Assembly (NCBI GenBank): GCA_013364255.1
Contig: CP054936.1
Span: 2,138,853-2,202,852 of the forward strand
DNA length: 64,000 bases
Origin: Streptomyces seoulensis
GTDB lineage: Bacteria > Actinomycetota > Actinomycetes > Streptomycetales > Streptomycetaceae
Direction: 5' to 3'
In this document: one piece after another, positions 51,201-59,587 of the stretch
Layout: the number at the start of each line of letters is the position of its first letter
Position numbering within the stretch: position 1 is the first letter of the stretch
The notes under the pieces: model-generated
Databases searched by the model: none
Seen by the model: only the letters and a program-made list of their open reading frames with translations
Told to the model about the DNA's origin: nothing
Made by a program: the position numbers and the translations under genes

Positions 51201-52874
51201 TCAGGCCGTCTGGCGGGCGGCGGCGCGGCCGGCGGCCCGGCCGGAGAAGAGGCAGCCACCGAGGAAGGTGCCCTCCAGGGCGTTGTAGCCGTGGACGCCG
51301 CCGCCGCCGAACCCGGCCACCTCGCCGGCCGCGTACAGCCCTTCGACGGGCCGGCCGTCCGGGCCGAGGGCGCGCGAGTCCAGGTCGGTCTGGATGCCGC
51401 CGAGGGTCTTGCGGGTCAGGACGTGCAGTTTGACGCCGATCAGCGGGCCCGCCGCCGGGTCGAGGACGCGGTGCGGGGCGGCGACCCGGCCGAGCCGGTC
51501 GCCGATGTAGCGGCGGGCGTTGCGGATGCCCTGGATCTGGGCGTCCTTGCTGTAGGGGTTGTCCATCTGGAGATCGCGGGCGGTGATCTGGCGGCGCACC
51601 TCGGCGGCGTCGAGCAGCGGCGCGTCGGTCAGCTTGTTCATCTTCTCGACGAGCTGTTCGAGGGTGTCGGCGACCACGAAGTCCGCGCCGTGCCGTACGA
51701 AGTCGCGCACCGGGCCCGGCGCGCCCTTGCCGAACAGCCGGTCGCGCAGCACCGCCCTGCCGTCCTTGGCGGTGATGTCCGGGTTCTGCTCGGAGCCCGA
51801 CAGCGCGAACTCCTTCTCGATGATCTTCCGGGTGAGCACGAACCAGGAGTGGTCGTGGGCGGCGATGTCCTCGGTGGTGCGCAGGTGCCGGAGGGTGCTG
51901 AGCGTGTCGTAGCCGGGCAGGCAGGGGTCGGGCAGCCGGCGGCCGAGGGCGTCGAGCCAGATCGAGGACGGTCCGGGCAGGATGCGGATGCCATGACCGG
52001 GCCAGACGGGGTTCCAGTTCTGGATGCCCTCGGTGTAGTGCCACATGCGGTCGCGGTTGACCAGCCGTACGCCCGCCTCGGCGCTGATGTCCAGCATCCG
52101 GCCGTCGACGTAGGCCGGGACGCCGGTGACCATGCGGGCCGGCGGGGTGCCGAGCCGCTCGGGCCAGTGGCGGCGGACGATGTCGTGGTCGGCGCCGATG
52201 CCGCCGGAGGTGACGATCACGGCCTGGGCGCTCAGTTCGAACTCTCCGACGGCGTCCCGGTTGGAGGCGACGCCGCGCGGCGCGTCGTCGGGGGCGAGGA
52301 CCGTGCCGCGCACCCCGCGCGCCGTGCCGTCCTCGACCACCAGCTGGTCCACGCGGTGGCGGTGGTGGAAGGTGAGCAGCCCGTCCCGTGCCGCCTGCCG
52401 CGCGTAGTCGGCGAACGGCTCCACGACGCCGGTGCCGGTGCCCCACGCGATGTGGAAGCGGGGCACGGAGTTGCCGTGGCCGTGCGCCCTCAGGTCGCCG
52501 CGCTCGGCCCAGCCGACGGTGGGCAGCAGGGTGATGCCGTGCCCGGCGAGCCACGACCGCTTCTCCCCGGCCGCGAACTCGACGTAGGCGCGCGCCCAGC
52601 GCACCGCCCAGGAGTCCTCGTCCTCGGTGCGGTCGAAGCCCGCGCTGCCCTGCCAGTCGTTCCAGGCCAGTTCGAGGGAGTCCTTGACGCCCAGGCGGCG
52701 CTGCTCGGGCGAGTCGACGAGGAACAGCCCGCCGAAGGACCAGTAGGCCTGTCCGCCGAGGTTGGCGGCGTTCTCCTGGTCGACGAGGGCGACCTTGCGG
52801 CCCCGGCTGGTCAGCTCGTGCGCCGCGACCAGACCGGCCAGGCCGGCTCCGACGACGATGACGTCCGCGTCCAT
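51201..52874 (-). CDS. FAD-binding dehydrogenase (3-ketosteroid-dehydrogenase/fumarate-reductase superfamily)
   Basis: 557 residues from ATG 52874. N-terminal FAD motif VVGAGLAGLVAAHELTSRG, then the ANLGGQAYWSFGGLF loop, a middle substrate domain (HYTEGIQNWNPVWPGHG) and the C-terminal FAD contact YAAGEVAGFGGGGVHGYNALEGTFLGGCLFSG. The type matches annotated flavin-dependent dehydrogenases of Streptomyces, close to KstD-like enzymes but without proof of steroid substrate. It starts 17 bp after the TetR gene stop, so both are one operon and the regulator probably controls it. Confidence 0.85.
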   Translation of the reverse strand: MDADVIVVGAGLAGLVAAHELTSRGRKVALVDQENAANLGGQAYWSFGGLFLVDSPEQRRLGVKDSLELAWNDWQGSAGFDRTEDEDSWAVRWARAYVEFAAGEKRSWLAGHGITLLPTVGWAERGDLRAHGHGNSVPRFHIAWGTGTGVVEPFADYARQAARDGLLTFHHRHRVDQLVVEDGTARGVRGTVLAPDDAPRGVASNRDAVGEFELSAQAVIVTSGGIGADHDIVRRHWPERLGTPPARMVTGVPAYVDGRMLDISAEAGVRLVNRDRMWHYTEGIQNWNPVWPGHGIRILPGPSSIWLDALGRRLPDPCLPGYDTLSTLRHLRTTEDIAAHDHSWFVLTRKIIEKEFALSGSEQNPDITAKDGRAVLRDRLFGKGAPGPVRDFVRHGADFVVADTLEQLVEKMNKLTDAPLLDAAEVRRQITARDLQMDNPYSKDAQIQGIRNARRYIGDRLGRVAAPHRVLDPAAGPLIGVKLHVLTRKTLGGIQTDLDSRALGPDGRPVEGLYAAGEVAGFGGGGVHGYNALEGTFLGGCLFSGRAAGRAAARQTA

Positions 52875-52891
52875 GGCGACCGTCTCCTTCC

Positions 52892-53671
52892 TCAGTCCTC
52901 TTGTACGGGGGAGGCTTCTTGCAGGGGGGAGGCCCCTTGCAGGGGGGAGTCTTCTTCCGCCGGGGCGGTGCGGTCCGGCGGGGAGGGTGCGGCCGGGGCG
53001 GTGCGGTCCGGCGGGGAGGGTGCGGCGGGGGCGGTGCGGTCCGCCGGGGCGGGGGTTCCGCCGTCCGTCAGCAGCGCGGTGAGCAGTTGCCGCAGCCAGG
53101 CGCGGGCGGCGTCGACGTCCTTGTCCAGCAGGAGCTGGGTGGTGACGCCGTCGTAGGCCGCGACGACCGCGTGGGCGGCGCCGTCCGCGCCGCCGAGGAC
53201 GGCGGGCAGCGGGGTGTGGCGGTGCGCGCGGGCCAGCCGGCCGGCGATCGCCCGGCGCAGCCGGGCGCGGTGCTCCAGCAGGGTCGCGGCGACGGCCCGG
53301 TCACGGGCGGCGTGCACCAGGAAGTCCGTCTTGACCAGCAGCCAGTCCAGGTCGAGCAGCAGCACCTCGGTGACCCGGTCCACGGCGGCGGGCACGTCCA
53401 GGCCCGGTCCGTCGGCGGCGAGCGCCCCGGCCACCTGCTCGGCGATCAGGTCGGCCCGGTCCCGGTAGAGGGCGAAGAACAGCTCGTCCAGGGTGGCGAA
53501 GTTGGAGTAGAAGGCGCCCCTGCTGTAGCCGGCGGCCTCGCAGACCTCCTCGATGGAGACCCGGCCGAAGCCCTTGGCGGCGAAGACGCCGAACGCGGCC
53601 GCCAGCAGCCGCGCCCGGGTGCGCTCCCGCCGCTTGGTGACGCGCCCCCGCGTCCCGTCCTCGCTCGTCAT
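52892..53671 (-). CDS. TetR-family transcriptional regulator with repeat tail
   Basis: 259 residues from ATG 53671, preceded by GAGGG. The helix-turn-helix spans residues about 18-62 (FGRVSIEEVCEAAGYSRGAFYSNFAT). The ligand domain extends to about 210. The last 50 residues are repeated low complexity (DRTAPAAPSPP three times, then SPLQGA/SPLQEA), unusual for the family. It controls probably itself, the dehydrogenase at 51201 and perhaps the divergent AlkB gene, through the palindromes at 53693-53733. Confidence 0.9.
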   Translation of the reverse strand: MTSEDGTRGRVTKRRERTRARLLAAAFGVFAAKGFGRVSIEEVCEAAGYSRGAFYSNFATLDELFFALYRDRADLIAEQVAGALAADGPGLDVPAAVDRVTEVLLLDLDWLLVKTDFLVHAARDRAVAATLLEHRARLRRAIAGRLARAHRHTPLPAVLGGADGAAHAVVAAYDGVTTQLLLDKDVDAARAWLRQLLTALLTDGGTPAPADRTAPAAPSPPDRTAPAAPSPPDRTAPAEEDSPLQGASPLQEASPVQED

Positions 53672-53692
53672 GCAGTCCCTCGCTTCGCCGCC

Positions 53693-53733
53693 GTTCGATA
53701 CACGAGCGTATCCGATACACCGATGTATCGAAC
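53693..53733. promoter_or_regulatory. double palindromic TetR operator between divergent genes
   Basis: GATAC-n6-GTATC (53697-53712) and CGATACA-n4-TGTATCG (53713-53730) lie side by side. The outer arms GTTCGATACA (53693-53702) and TGTATCGAAC (53724-53733) are also exact reverse complements. The site is 22 bp from the TetR start and 70 bp from the AlkB start. Confidence 0.75.
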
Positions 53734-53760
53734 AGCCCCGCGCTCCGGAAGACCGGAAGA

Positions 53761-53782
53761 TCGAAAGGGAACACACTTTCGA
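53761..53782 (+). promoter_or_regulatory. inverted repeat upstream of the AlkB gene
   Basis: TCGAAAG (53761-53767) and CTTTCGA (53776-53782) with an 8-nt spacer lie 21 bp before the start at 53803. It may be a regulator site at the promoter. Confidence 0.4.
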
Positions 53783-53802
53783 ATACGGAGTACGCTGGCC
53801 CC

Positions 53803-54435
53803 ATGACCGCGCACCACCTCCAGGGCTCCCTGTTCGACCAGACCGACGAGCTGCGGCTCGGCTCCCTGGCCGGGCTGCACCGCACGGAGCTGGGGCTCGG
53901 CGCCTGGATCGACGTGCTGCCCGGCTGGCTGACCGGCGCCGACGAACTGTTCGAACAGCTGGCCGCCGAGGTCCCCTGGCGGGCCGAGCAGCGCAAGATG
54001 TACGACAACGTGGTCGCCGTCCCCCGCCTGCTCGCCTTCTACGCCGCCGGCGCCCCGCTCCCCCACCCGGTGCTCGCCGAGGCCCGCGAGGCGCTGTCCG
54101 CGCACTACGCCGACGAACTGGGCGAGCCGTTCACCACCGCGGGGCTGTGCTACTACCGCGACGGCCGCGACAGCGTCGCCTGGCACGGCGACCGGACCGG
54201 GCGCGGCGCGCGCGAGGACACCATGGTCGCGATCCTGTCCGTCGGCGCGCCCCGGGACCTGCTGCTGCGCCCGGCGCACGGCGGCGGCGCGAGCGTGCGG
54301 CGCCCGCTCGGACACGGCGACCTGATCGTCATGGGCGGCTCCTGCCAGCGCACCTGGGAACACTGCGTGCCCAAGAGCACCCGGGCTACCGAGCCGCGCG
54401 TCAGCGTCCAGTTCCGGCCCACCGGCGTGCGCTGA
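53803..54435 (+). CDS. AlkB-like 2-oxoglutarate/Fe(II)-dependent dioxygenase
   Basis: 210 residues from ATG 53803. The double-stranded beta-helix metal triad is His128-x-Asp130 (AWHGDRTG) and His187 (RTWEHCVPK), and the 2-oxoglutarate arginines are in EPRVSVQFRP. The substrate-side strand LCYYRDGRDSVAWH is typical of AlkB. The family repairs N-alkylated bases in DNA or RNA by oxidative demethylation in the cytosol. No adaptive-response ada gene is adjacent; it is divergent from the TetR gene. Confidence 0.9.
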   Translation: MTAHHLQGSLFDQTDELRLGSLAGLHRTELGLGAWIDVLPGWLTGADELFEQLAAEVPWRAEQRKMYDNVVAVPRLLAFYAAGAPLPHPVLAEAREALSAHYADELGEPFTTAGLCYYRDGRDSVAWHGDRTGRGAREDTMVAILSVGAPRDLLLRPAHGGGASVRRPLGHGDLIVMGGSCQRTWEHCVPKSTRATEPRVSVQFRPTGVR

Positions 54436-54517
54436 GCCGTCCCCCCGTCCGGTGACACATGATCGTCTGGTTTGCTGTCCCGCGTCAGAGAGCGGACGAG
54501 GACGCGGGGAGACGGCG

Positions 54518-55264
54518 ATGCGGGCGGGCGTACAGCAAGTGGCCGACGGCACCTACCTGGTGCACGGCAGCAACACCAACTGGGTGATCCTGACCGAGGG
54601 CGACGCGGCGACGCTCATCGACACCGGCTATCCCGGCGACCGGCAGCAGGTGCTCGACTCGCTGGCCGAGGTGGGCAGTTCGCCCGAGGTGGTGGCGGCG
54701 GTGCTGATCACCCACGCGCACAACGACCACCTGGGTTCCGCCCAGTACCTGCGCGAGACCTACGGCACCCCGGTGCGGACGCACGAGGCCGAAGTGGCGC
54801 ACGCCCGCCGGGAGTTCCTGCACCAGGTGACCATCGGCCAGGTGCTGCGCAACGGCTGGCGGCCGGGCGTGCTGCCCTGGGCGGTGCACGCGCTGCGGGT
54901 CGGCGGCACCGCCCACAACCCCGTCGCCGAGCCCGAGGCGCTCCCGGCGGCGGGCCCGCTGGACCTGCCCGGGCGGCCGGTGCCGGTGCACACCCCCGGT
55001 CACACCCAGGGCCACACCGTCTTCCACCTGCCGCAGGCGGGTGTGGTGGTCTCCGGCGACGCCCTGGTCAGCGGCCACCCCACCTCACGGCTGCGGGGGC
55101 CGCAGCTGCTGCCCGACATGTTCCACCACGAACGCGCCCGCACGCTGGCCTCGTTGGACATACTCGAAGAACTCGACGCGGACGTCCTGGCGCCCGGCCA
55201 CGGCCCCGTGCACCGCGGCCCGGTGCGCGAGGCCGCCCGGCGGGCCCGCGCACACGCCCGCTAG
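54518..55264 (+). CDS. MBL-fold metallo-hydrolase (glyoxalase II-like)
   Basis: 248 residues from ATG 54518 with GGGGAGA upstream. The metal motif THAHNDHLG gives His66, His68, Asp70 and His71. Further ligands are in PVHTPGHTQGHTVFHLP, VVVSGDALVS and LAPGHGPVH. The size and the late GHGP histidine fit a hydrolase of thioester or quorum-type lactone substrates, but the substrate is not readable. It is separate from the AlkB gene by 82 bp and lies on the same strand. Confidence 0.88.
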   Translation: MRAGVQQVADGTYLVHGSNTNWVILTEGDAATLIDTGYPGDRQQVLDSLAEVGSSPEVVAAVLITHAHNDHLGSAQYLRETYGTPVRTHEAEVAHARREFLHQVTIGQVLRNGWRPGVLPWAVHALRVGGTAHNPVAEPEALPAAGPLDLPGRPVPVHTPGHTQGHTVFHLPQAGVVVSGDALVSGHPTSRLRGPQLLPDMFHHERARTLASLDILEELDADVLAPGHGPVHRGPVREAARRARAHAR

Positions 55265-55335
55265 GGCCTCGCCGAGAGCCGAGAGACGAGAGCCGAGGGT
55301 CGAAAGCGAGGGGCCGAGGTGCGGGCGGGCGCGAC

Positions 55336-56208
55336 TCAGGCGTGCGGGACGACGGCCACCGGGCAGCCGGCGTGGTGCAGCACGCCGTAGGCGACGGAAC
55401 CGATCCGCGCGCCCACCGCCGTGCGGCGCGCCCGGCGGCCCACGACCAGCAGTTGGGCCCGGTCGGCGGTCGACAGCAGCACCTGGCCGGCGCTGCCCAG
55501 CTCCACGTGCTCGACGACGGGCACGTCCGGGAAGCGTTCGCGCCACGGCTGGAGCGCGTCGGCCAGCGCCTTCTTCTCGTACGGCTCCAGGCCGCCGGCC
55601 TCGTCGAGGAGCTTGAGCGAACCGGGGCTGTAGGCGAACACCGGCGGCAGGGTCCAGGCGCGCACCGCCCGGACGGCGGCGCCCCGGGCGGCGGCGGTCT
55701 CGAAGGCGAACCGCAGGGTCTCGGCGCTGTCCTCGGGGGCGCCGTGCTGGCCGACGACGATCTCCCGGCCTGCGGCCTCGGCGGCGGGCTCGTCGCCCGC
55801 GCGCACCAGGACGACGGGCCGGGCGGTCTGGGCGATCACCTGCTGGCCGACCGAGCCGACCAGGAATCCGACGAGCGGGCCCTTGCCGCACGAGCCGAGC
55901 ACCAGCGTCTCGGCGTCGGCGGCCGCGGCGAGCAGCGCGTCCACCGCGTCGTCCTCCACGGCGTCGGTGGTGACGGTCAGCTCCGGGTGGCGACCGGCGA
56001 GGTCGCGGGCCGTCGTGGCGAGCCGGTCGCGCACCCGGTCCCGCTGGGTGTCGCGGTCGCCGAGGTCGAACGCGTCGTGCGTCTCGAACGTCCAGGCCTG
56101 CACCACGCGCAGCGGCAGCCCGCGGCGCACGGCCTCCCGGCCGGCCCAGGCCAGCGCGGCCAGGCTCTCCTCGGTTCCGTCCACCCCTGCCGTGATCGGC
56201 CGTGTCAT
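55336..56208 (-). CDS. tandem-domain universal stress protein
   Basis: 290 residues from ATG 56208, with GAGGCGG upstream. It has two Usp domains (about 1-142 and 150-290). The first has ITAGVDGTEESLAAL and the ATP-site loop LVLGSCGKGPLVGFLVGSVGQQV; the second has LLVVGRRARRTAVGARIGSV. Usp proteins bind ATP or AMP and act in dormancy or stress survival. It is divergent from the oxidoreductase operon, and the spacer between them contains short repeats. Confidence 0.9.
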   Translation of the reverse strand: MTRPITAGVDGTEESLAALAWAGREAVRRGLPLRVVQAWTFETHDAFDLGDRDTQRDRVRDRLATTARDLAGRHPELTVTTDAVEDDAVDALLAAAADAETLVLGSCGKGPLVGFLVGSVGQQVIAQTARPVVLVRAGDEPAAEAAGREIVVGQHGAPEDSAETLRFAFETAAARGAAVRAVRAWTLPPVFAYSPGSLKLLDEAGGLEPYEKKALADALQPWRERFPDVPVVEHVELGSAGQVLLSTADRAQLLVVGRRARRTAVGARIGSVAYGVLHHAGCPVAVVPHA

Positions 56209-56223
56209 GCCGTCCGCCTCCCT

Positions 56224-56290
56224 GTGCCGTGGTCCGGCCCGTGCCGTGATCCGGCTCCATGCCGTGGTCCGGAGCCTCGCGCCGTGGTCT
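56224..56290. repeat. four short direct repeats upstream of the Usp gene
   Basis: TGCCGTGGTCCGG-like units start at 56224, 56241, 56259 and 56279 (spacing 17, 18 and 20 bp). They lie between the divergent Usp gene and the receiver-oxidoreductase operon and could be binding sites. Confidence 0.6.
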
Positions 56291-56438
56291 TCCCGGCCCA
56301 GTCTTCCGCATGCCGTGCACGCGGTCCGGCAGGGGGCTCGGACGCCGGGCGGGGCGGGCGGATCGAACATACGATGGGCCCGAGTGGGCGGGACGACGGG
56401 GCACCGGGCCGCCGCCGGCCGCCCGGGGCGGGAGACAC

Positions 56439-58115
56439 ATGGCACAGGCCGCGGAACCGGCTCGGACCGTCATCATGACTGTGGACGACGATCCGGGGGT
56501 CTCCCGTGCCGTCGCCCGCGATCTGAGGCGGCGCTACGGCAGGTCCCATCGGATCGTGCGCGCGGAGTCCGGCGAGTCGGCGCTGGAGGCGCTGCGCGAG
56601 CTGAAGCTGCGCGGCGACCCGGTCGCGGTGATCCTGGCGGACTACCGGATGCCGCTGATGAACGGCATCGAGTTCCTCGAACAGGCCCTGGACGTGTATC
56701 CGGGCGCCCGGCGGGTGCTGCTGACCGCGTACGCGGACACCGGCGCGGCGATCGACGCGATCAACGTGGTCGACCTCGACCACTATCTGCTCAAGCCGTG
56801 GGATCCGCCCGAGGAGAAGCTGTACCCGGTCGTGGACGACCTGCTGACCGCGTGGCGGCACAGCGACCACCGGCCGGTGACCAGCACCAAGGTCGTCGGG
56901 CACCGCTGGTCGGCGCGCTCCTCGCAGGTGCGGGAGTTCCTGGCCCGCAACCAGGTGCCCTACCGCTGGTACTCCTCCGACGAGCCCGAGGGGCGGCGGC
57001 TGCTCGGGGCGGCCGGACAGGACGGGCAGCGGCTGCCGCTGGTGGTCACCCCGGACGGCGCCGCGCTGGTGGAGCCGGAGGCGCCGGAGCTGGCGGCCCG
57101 GGTGGGGCTGGCGACGACGCCGGCGGCCGACTTCTACGACCTCGTCGTGGTCGGCGGCGGCCCGGCCGGGCTCGGCGCGGCGGTGTACGGGGCCTCGGAG
57201 GGGCTGCGGACGGTGCTGGTGGAGCGTTCGGCGACCGGCGGGCAGGCCGGGCAGAGTTCGCGCATCGAGAACTACCTCGGCTTCCCGGACGGCGTCTCGG
57301 GCGGGCAGCTCACCGACCGGGCGCGGCGGCAGGCGGCGAAGTTCGGCGCGGAGATCCTGACCGCGCGCGAGGTGACCGGTCTGGAGGTGTGCGGCGCGGC
57401 GCGCACGGTGCGGTTCTCGGACGGCTCGGCGGTCGCCGCGCACAGCGTGATCCTGGCGACCGGGGTGTCCTACCGGCAGCTGCCCGCGCCCGGCGCCGCC
57501 GACCTGACCGGCTGCGGCGTCTTCTACGGGTCCGCGCTGACCGAGGCGCCCGCCTGCGAGGGCCAGGACGTCTACATCGTCGGCGGCGCCAACTCCGCGG
57601 GGCAGGCCGCGATGTACCTGTCGCGGGGCGCGAAGTCGGTGACGCTGCTGGTGCGCGGCCCGTCGCTGGCGGCGTCGATGTCGTACTACCTCATCCAGCA
57701 GATCGCCGAGGCGCCGAACATCACGGTGCGCACCGGCACGGTGGTGGAGGAGGCGCACGGCTCGGGGCGGCTGGAGCAGCTCACGCTGCGCGAGGTGGCC
57801 GGCGGGCGCACCGAGCGGGTGGACGCGCAGTGGATGTTCGTGTTCATCGGCGCGGCGCCGCTGACCGACTGGCTGGACGGCACGGTGCTGCGCGACGAGC
57901 GCGGGTTCCTGCTGACCGGCCCGGACCTGACCGCCGACGGGCGGCCGCCGGCGGACTGGGAGCTGGACCGGCCGCCGTACCACCTGGAGACCAATGTGCC
58001 CGGCGTGTTCGTGGCCGGCGACGTGCGGGCGGAGTCCGCCAAGCGGGTCGCCTCCGCGGTCGGGGAAGGGGCGATGGCCGTGATGCTGGTGCACCGCTAT
58101 CTGGAGCAGTCGTGA
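56439..58115 (+). CDS. response-regulator/FAD oxidoreductase fusion (TrxR-like without CxxC)
   Basis: 558 residues from ATG 56439, right after GGAGACAC. Residues 1-130 are a receiver (VDDDPGVSRAVA, phospho-acceptor Asp68 in ILADYRMPLMNG, Lys in LLKPWD). A small thioredoxin/glutaredoxin-like part (about 150-215, VREFLARNQVPYRWYS) follows. Residues 230-558 are a TrxB-type flavoprotein (VVGGGPAGLGAAV, ATGVSYRQLP, IVGGANSAGQAA, FVAGDVRAESAKRVASAVGEG). The disulfide CATC box of TrxB is absent, so it is not a normal thioredoxin reductase. Phosphorylation of the receiver probably controls redox activity. It is the first gene of a three-gene coupled operon. Confidence 0.93.
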   Translation: MAQAAEPARTVIMTVDDDPGVSRAVARDLRRRYGRSHRIVRAESGESALEALRELKLRGDPVAVILADYRMPLMNGIEFLEQALDVYPGARRVLLTAYADTGAAIDAINVVDLDHYLLKPWDPPEEKLYPVVDDLLTAWRHSDHRPVTSTKVVGHRWSARSSQVREFLARNQVPYRWYSSDEPEGRRLLGAAGQDGQRLPLVVTPDGAALVEPEAPELAARVGLATTPAADFYDLVVVGGGPAGLGAAVYGASEGLRTVLVERSATGGQAGQSSRIENYLGFPDGVSGGQLTDRARRQAAKFGAEILTAREVTGLEVCGAARTVRFSDGSAVAAHSVILATGVSYRQLPAPGAADLTGCGVFYGSALTEAPACEGQDVYIVGGANSAGQAAMYLSRGAKSVTLLVRGPSLAASMSYYLIQQIAEAPNITVRTGTVVEEAHGSGRLEQLTLREVAGGRTERVDAQWMFVFIGAAPLTDWLDGTVLRDERGFLLTGPDLTADGRPPADWELDRPPYHLETNVPGVFVAGDVRAESAKRVASAVGEGAMAVMLVHRYLEQS

Positions 58116-59587
58116 GCGGGCGGCCGGTGCCGTGCAGCCCGCGGGAGATCGGCCGGCTGTTCCTGTTCGAGGAGCTGTCGGCCGAGCAGCTGGGCAGGCT
58201 GTGCGCCGAGGGGCGGGTGGAGCTGTTCGAGCCCGGTCCGGTCTACGCCGAGGGTGATCCGGCCACCTGCTTCTACGTGATGATCGAGGGCACGGTGGTG
58301 CTCTCCCGCCGGGTGGGCGCGGACGACGTGGAGGTCGCCAGGACCGCGCAGCGCGGGGTGTACGGCGGCGCGATGCAGGCGTATCTGGGCGACCGGGTGC
58401 AGCAGGTGTACCGCAACTCGATGCGGGTGACGGAGCCGACGCGGTTCTTCGTGCTGCCTGCGGCGGTCTTCGCGGAGATCATGCGGGAGTGGTTCCCGAT
58501 GGCGGTGCACCTGCTGGAGGGCCTGTTCTTCGGTTCGAAGAACACCCGGGCGGTCATCGGACAGCGCGAACGGCTGCTGGCGCTGGGCTCGTTGTCGGCC
58601 GGTCTGACGCACGAGCTGAACAATCCGGCGGCGGCCGCGGTGCGGGCGACGGCGGCGCTGCGCGAACGGGTGGCCAGGATGCGGCACAAGCTCGCCGTCA
58701 TCGCCGAAGGCCCTTTCTCCCGCGACCAGTTGGCGAACCTGATCGAGATTCAGGAGCGCACGGCGGAGCGGGTCGGCAAGGCGCCGGCGCTCAGTCCGCT
58801 GGAGGCCGCCGACCGGGAGGACGCCGTCACCGACTGGCTGGAGGAGCACGGGGTGGGCCAGAGCTGGCAGCTGGCGCCCGTCTTCGTGCAGGCCGGGCTG
58901 GACGTGGACTGGCTGGAGCAGGTCGCGGCGGCCGTGGACGAGGAGATCCTGCCGGGGGCGGTGGGATGGCTGAACTACACGGTGGAGACCGAGTTGCTGA
59001 TGGACGAGATCGCGGACTCCACGACCCGCGTCTCCCGGCTGGTGGACGCCGCCAGGCAGTACTCCCAGCTGGACCGGGCGCCCTACCAGGTCGCCGACGT
59101 GCACGAACTGCTCGACAGCACCCTGCTGATGCTCGCGGGCAAGCGCGGGCCGGGCGTGCGGGTGGTCAAGGAGTACGACCGCACGCTGCCCCGGATCCCC
59201 GCCTACCCGGCGGAGCTGAACCAGGTGTGGACCAACCTGATCGACAACGCGGTCGCCGCCGTCGAGGACGCCGGCGGCGAGGGCACGCTGACCGTGCGCA
59301 CGGCACGCCACGACGACCGGCTGCTGGTGGAGTTCCGGGACACCGGGCCGGGGGTGCCGCCGGAGATCCGCGACCGCGTCTTCGACCCGTTCTTCACCAC
59401 CAAGCCGGTCGGCCGGGGCACCGGCCTGGGGCTGGACATCTCCTGGCGGATCGTGGTCGACAAGCACCACGGCGAGCTCAAGGTGGAGTCCGTGCCGGGC
59501 GACACCCGCTTCCAGGTCCTGCTGCCGCTGACCGCACCGGCCCCCGACGTCCCGCCTCCCGCCGCCACTCCCGAGGAGCCGTCATGA
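58112..59587 (+). CDS. soluble histidine kinase with N-terminal cyclic-nucleotide-binding domain
   Basis: 491 residues from GTG 58112, whose GTG overlaps the stop of the oxidoreductase gene. Residues about 10-130 are a Crp-like barrel (LFEPGPVYAEGDPATCFYVM). The HisKA-like region carries His167 in GLTHELNNPAAAA. A helical insert (residues about 220-310) separates it from the HATPase domain (about 345-475), with NQVWTNLIDNAVAA, DTGPGVPPEI and GRGTGLGLDISW. No membrane segment is seen, so it acts in the cytosol. The neighbouring receiver on the flavoprotein is the obvious partner. Confidence 0.93.
   Translation: MSGRPVPCSPREIGRLFLFEELSAEQLGRLCAEGRVELFEPGPVYAEGDPATCFYVMIEGTVVLSRRVGADDVEVARTAQRGVYGGAMQAYLGDRVQQVYRNSMRVTEPTRFFVLPAAVFAEIMREWFPMAVHLLEGLFFGSKNTRAVIGQRERLLALGSLSAGLTHELNNPAAAAVRATAALRERVARMRHKLAVIAEGPFSRDQLANLIEIQERTAERVGKAPALSPLEAADREDAVTDWLEEHGVGQSWQLAPVFVQAGLDVDWLEQVAAAVDEEILPGAVGWLNYTVETELLMDEIADSTTRVSRLVDAARQYSQLDRAPYQVADVHELLDSTLLMLAGKRGPGVRVVKEYDRTLPRIPAYPAELNQVWTNLIDNAVAAVEDAGGEGTLTVRTARHDDRLLVEFRDTGPGVPPEIRDRVFDPFFTTKPVGRGTGLGLDISWRIVVDKHHGELKVESVPGDTRFQVLLPLTAPAPDVPPPAATPEEPS

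Noticed and set aside
56439..58115. Standard thioredoxin reductase annotation
   Set aside because: The CxxC redox box is missing and a receiver domain is fused to the N-terminus.
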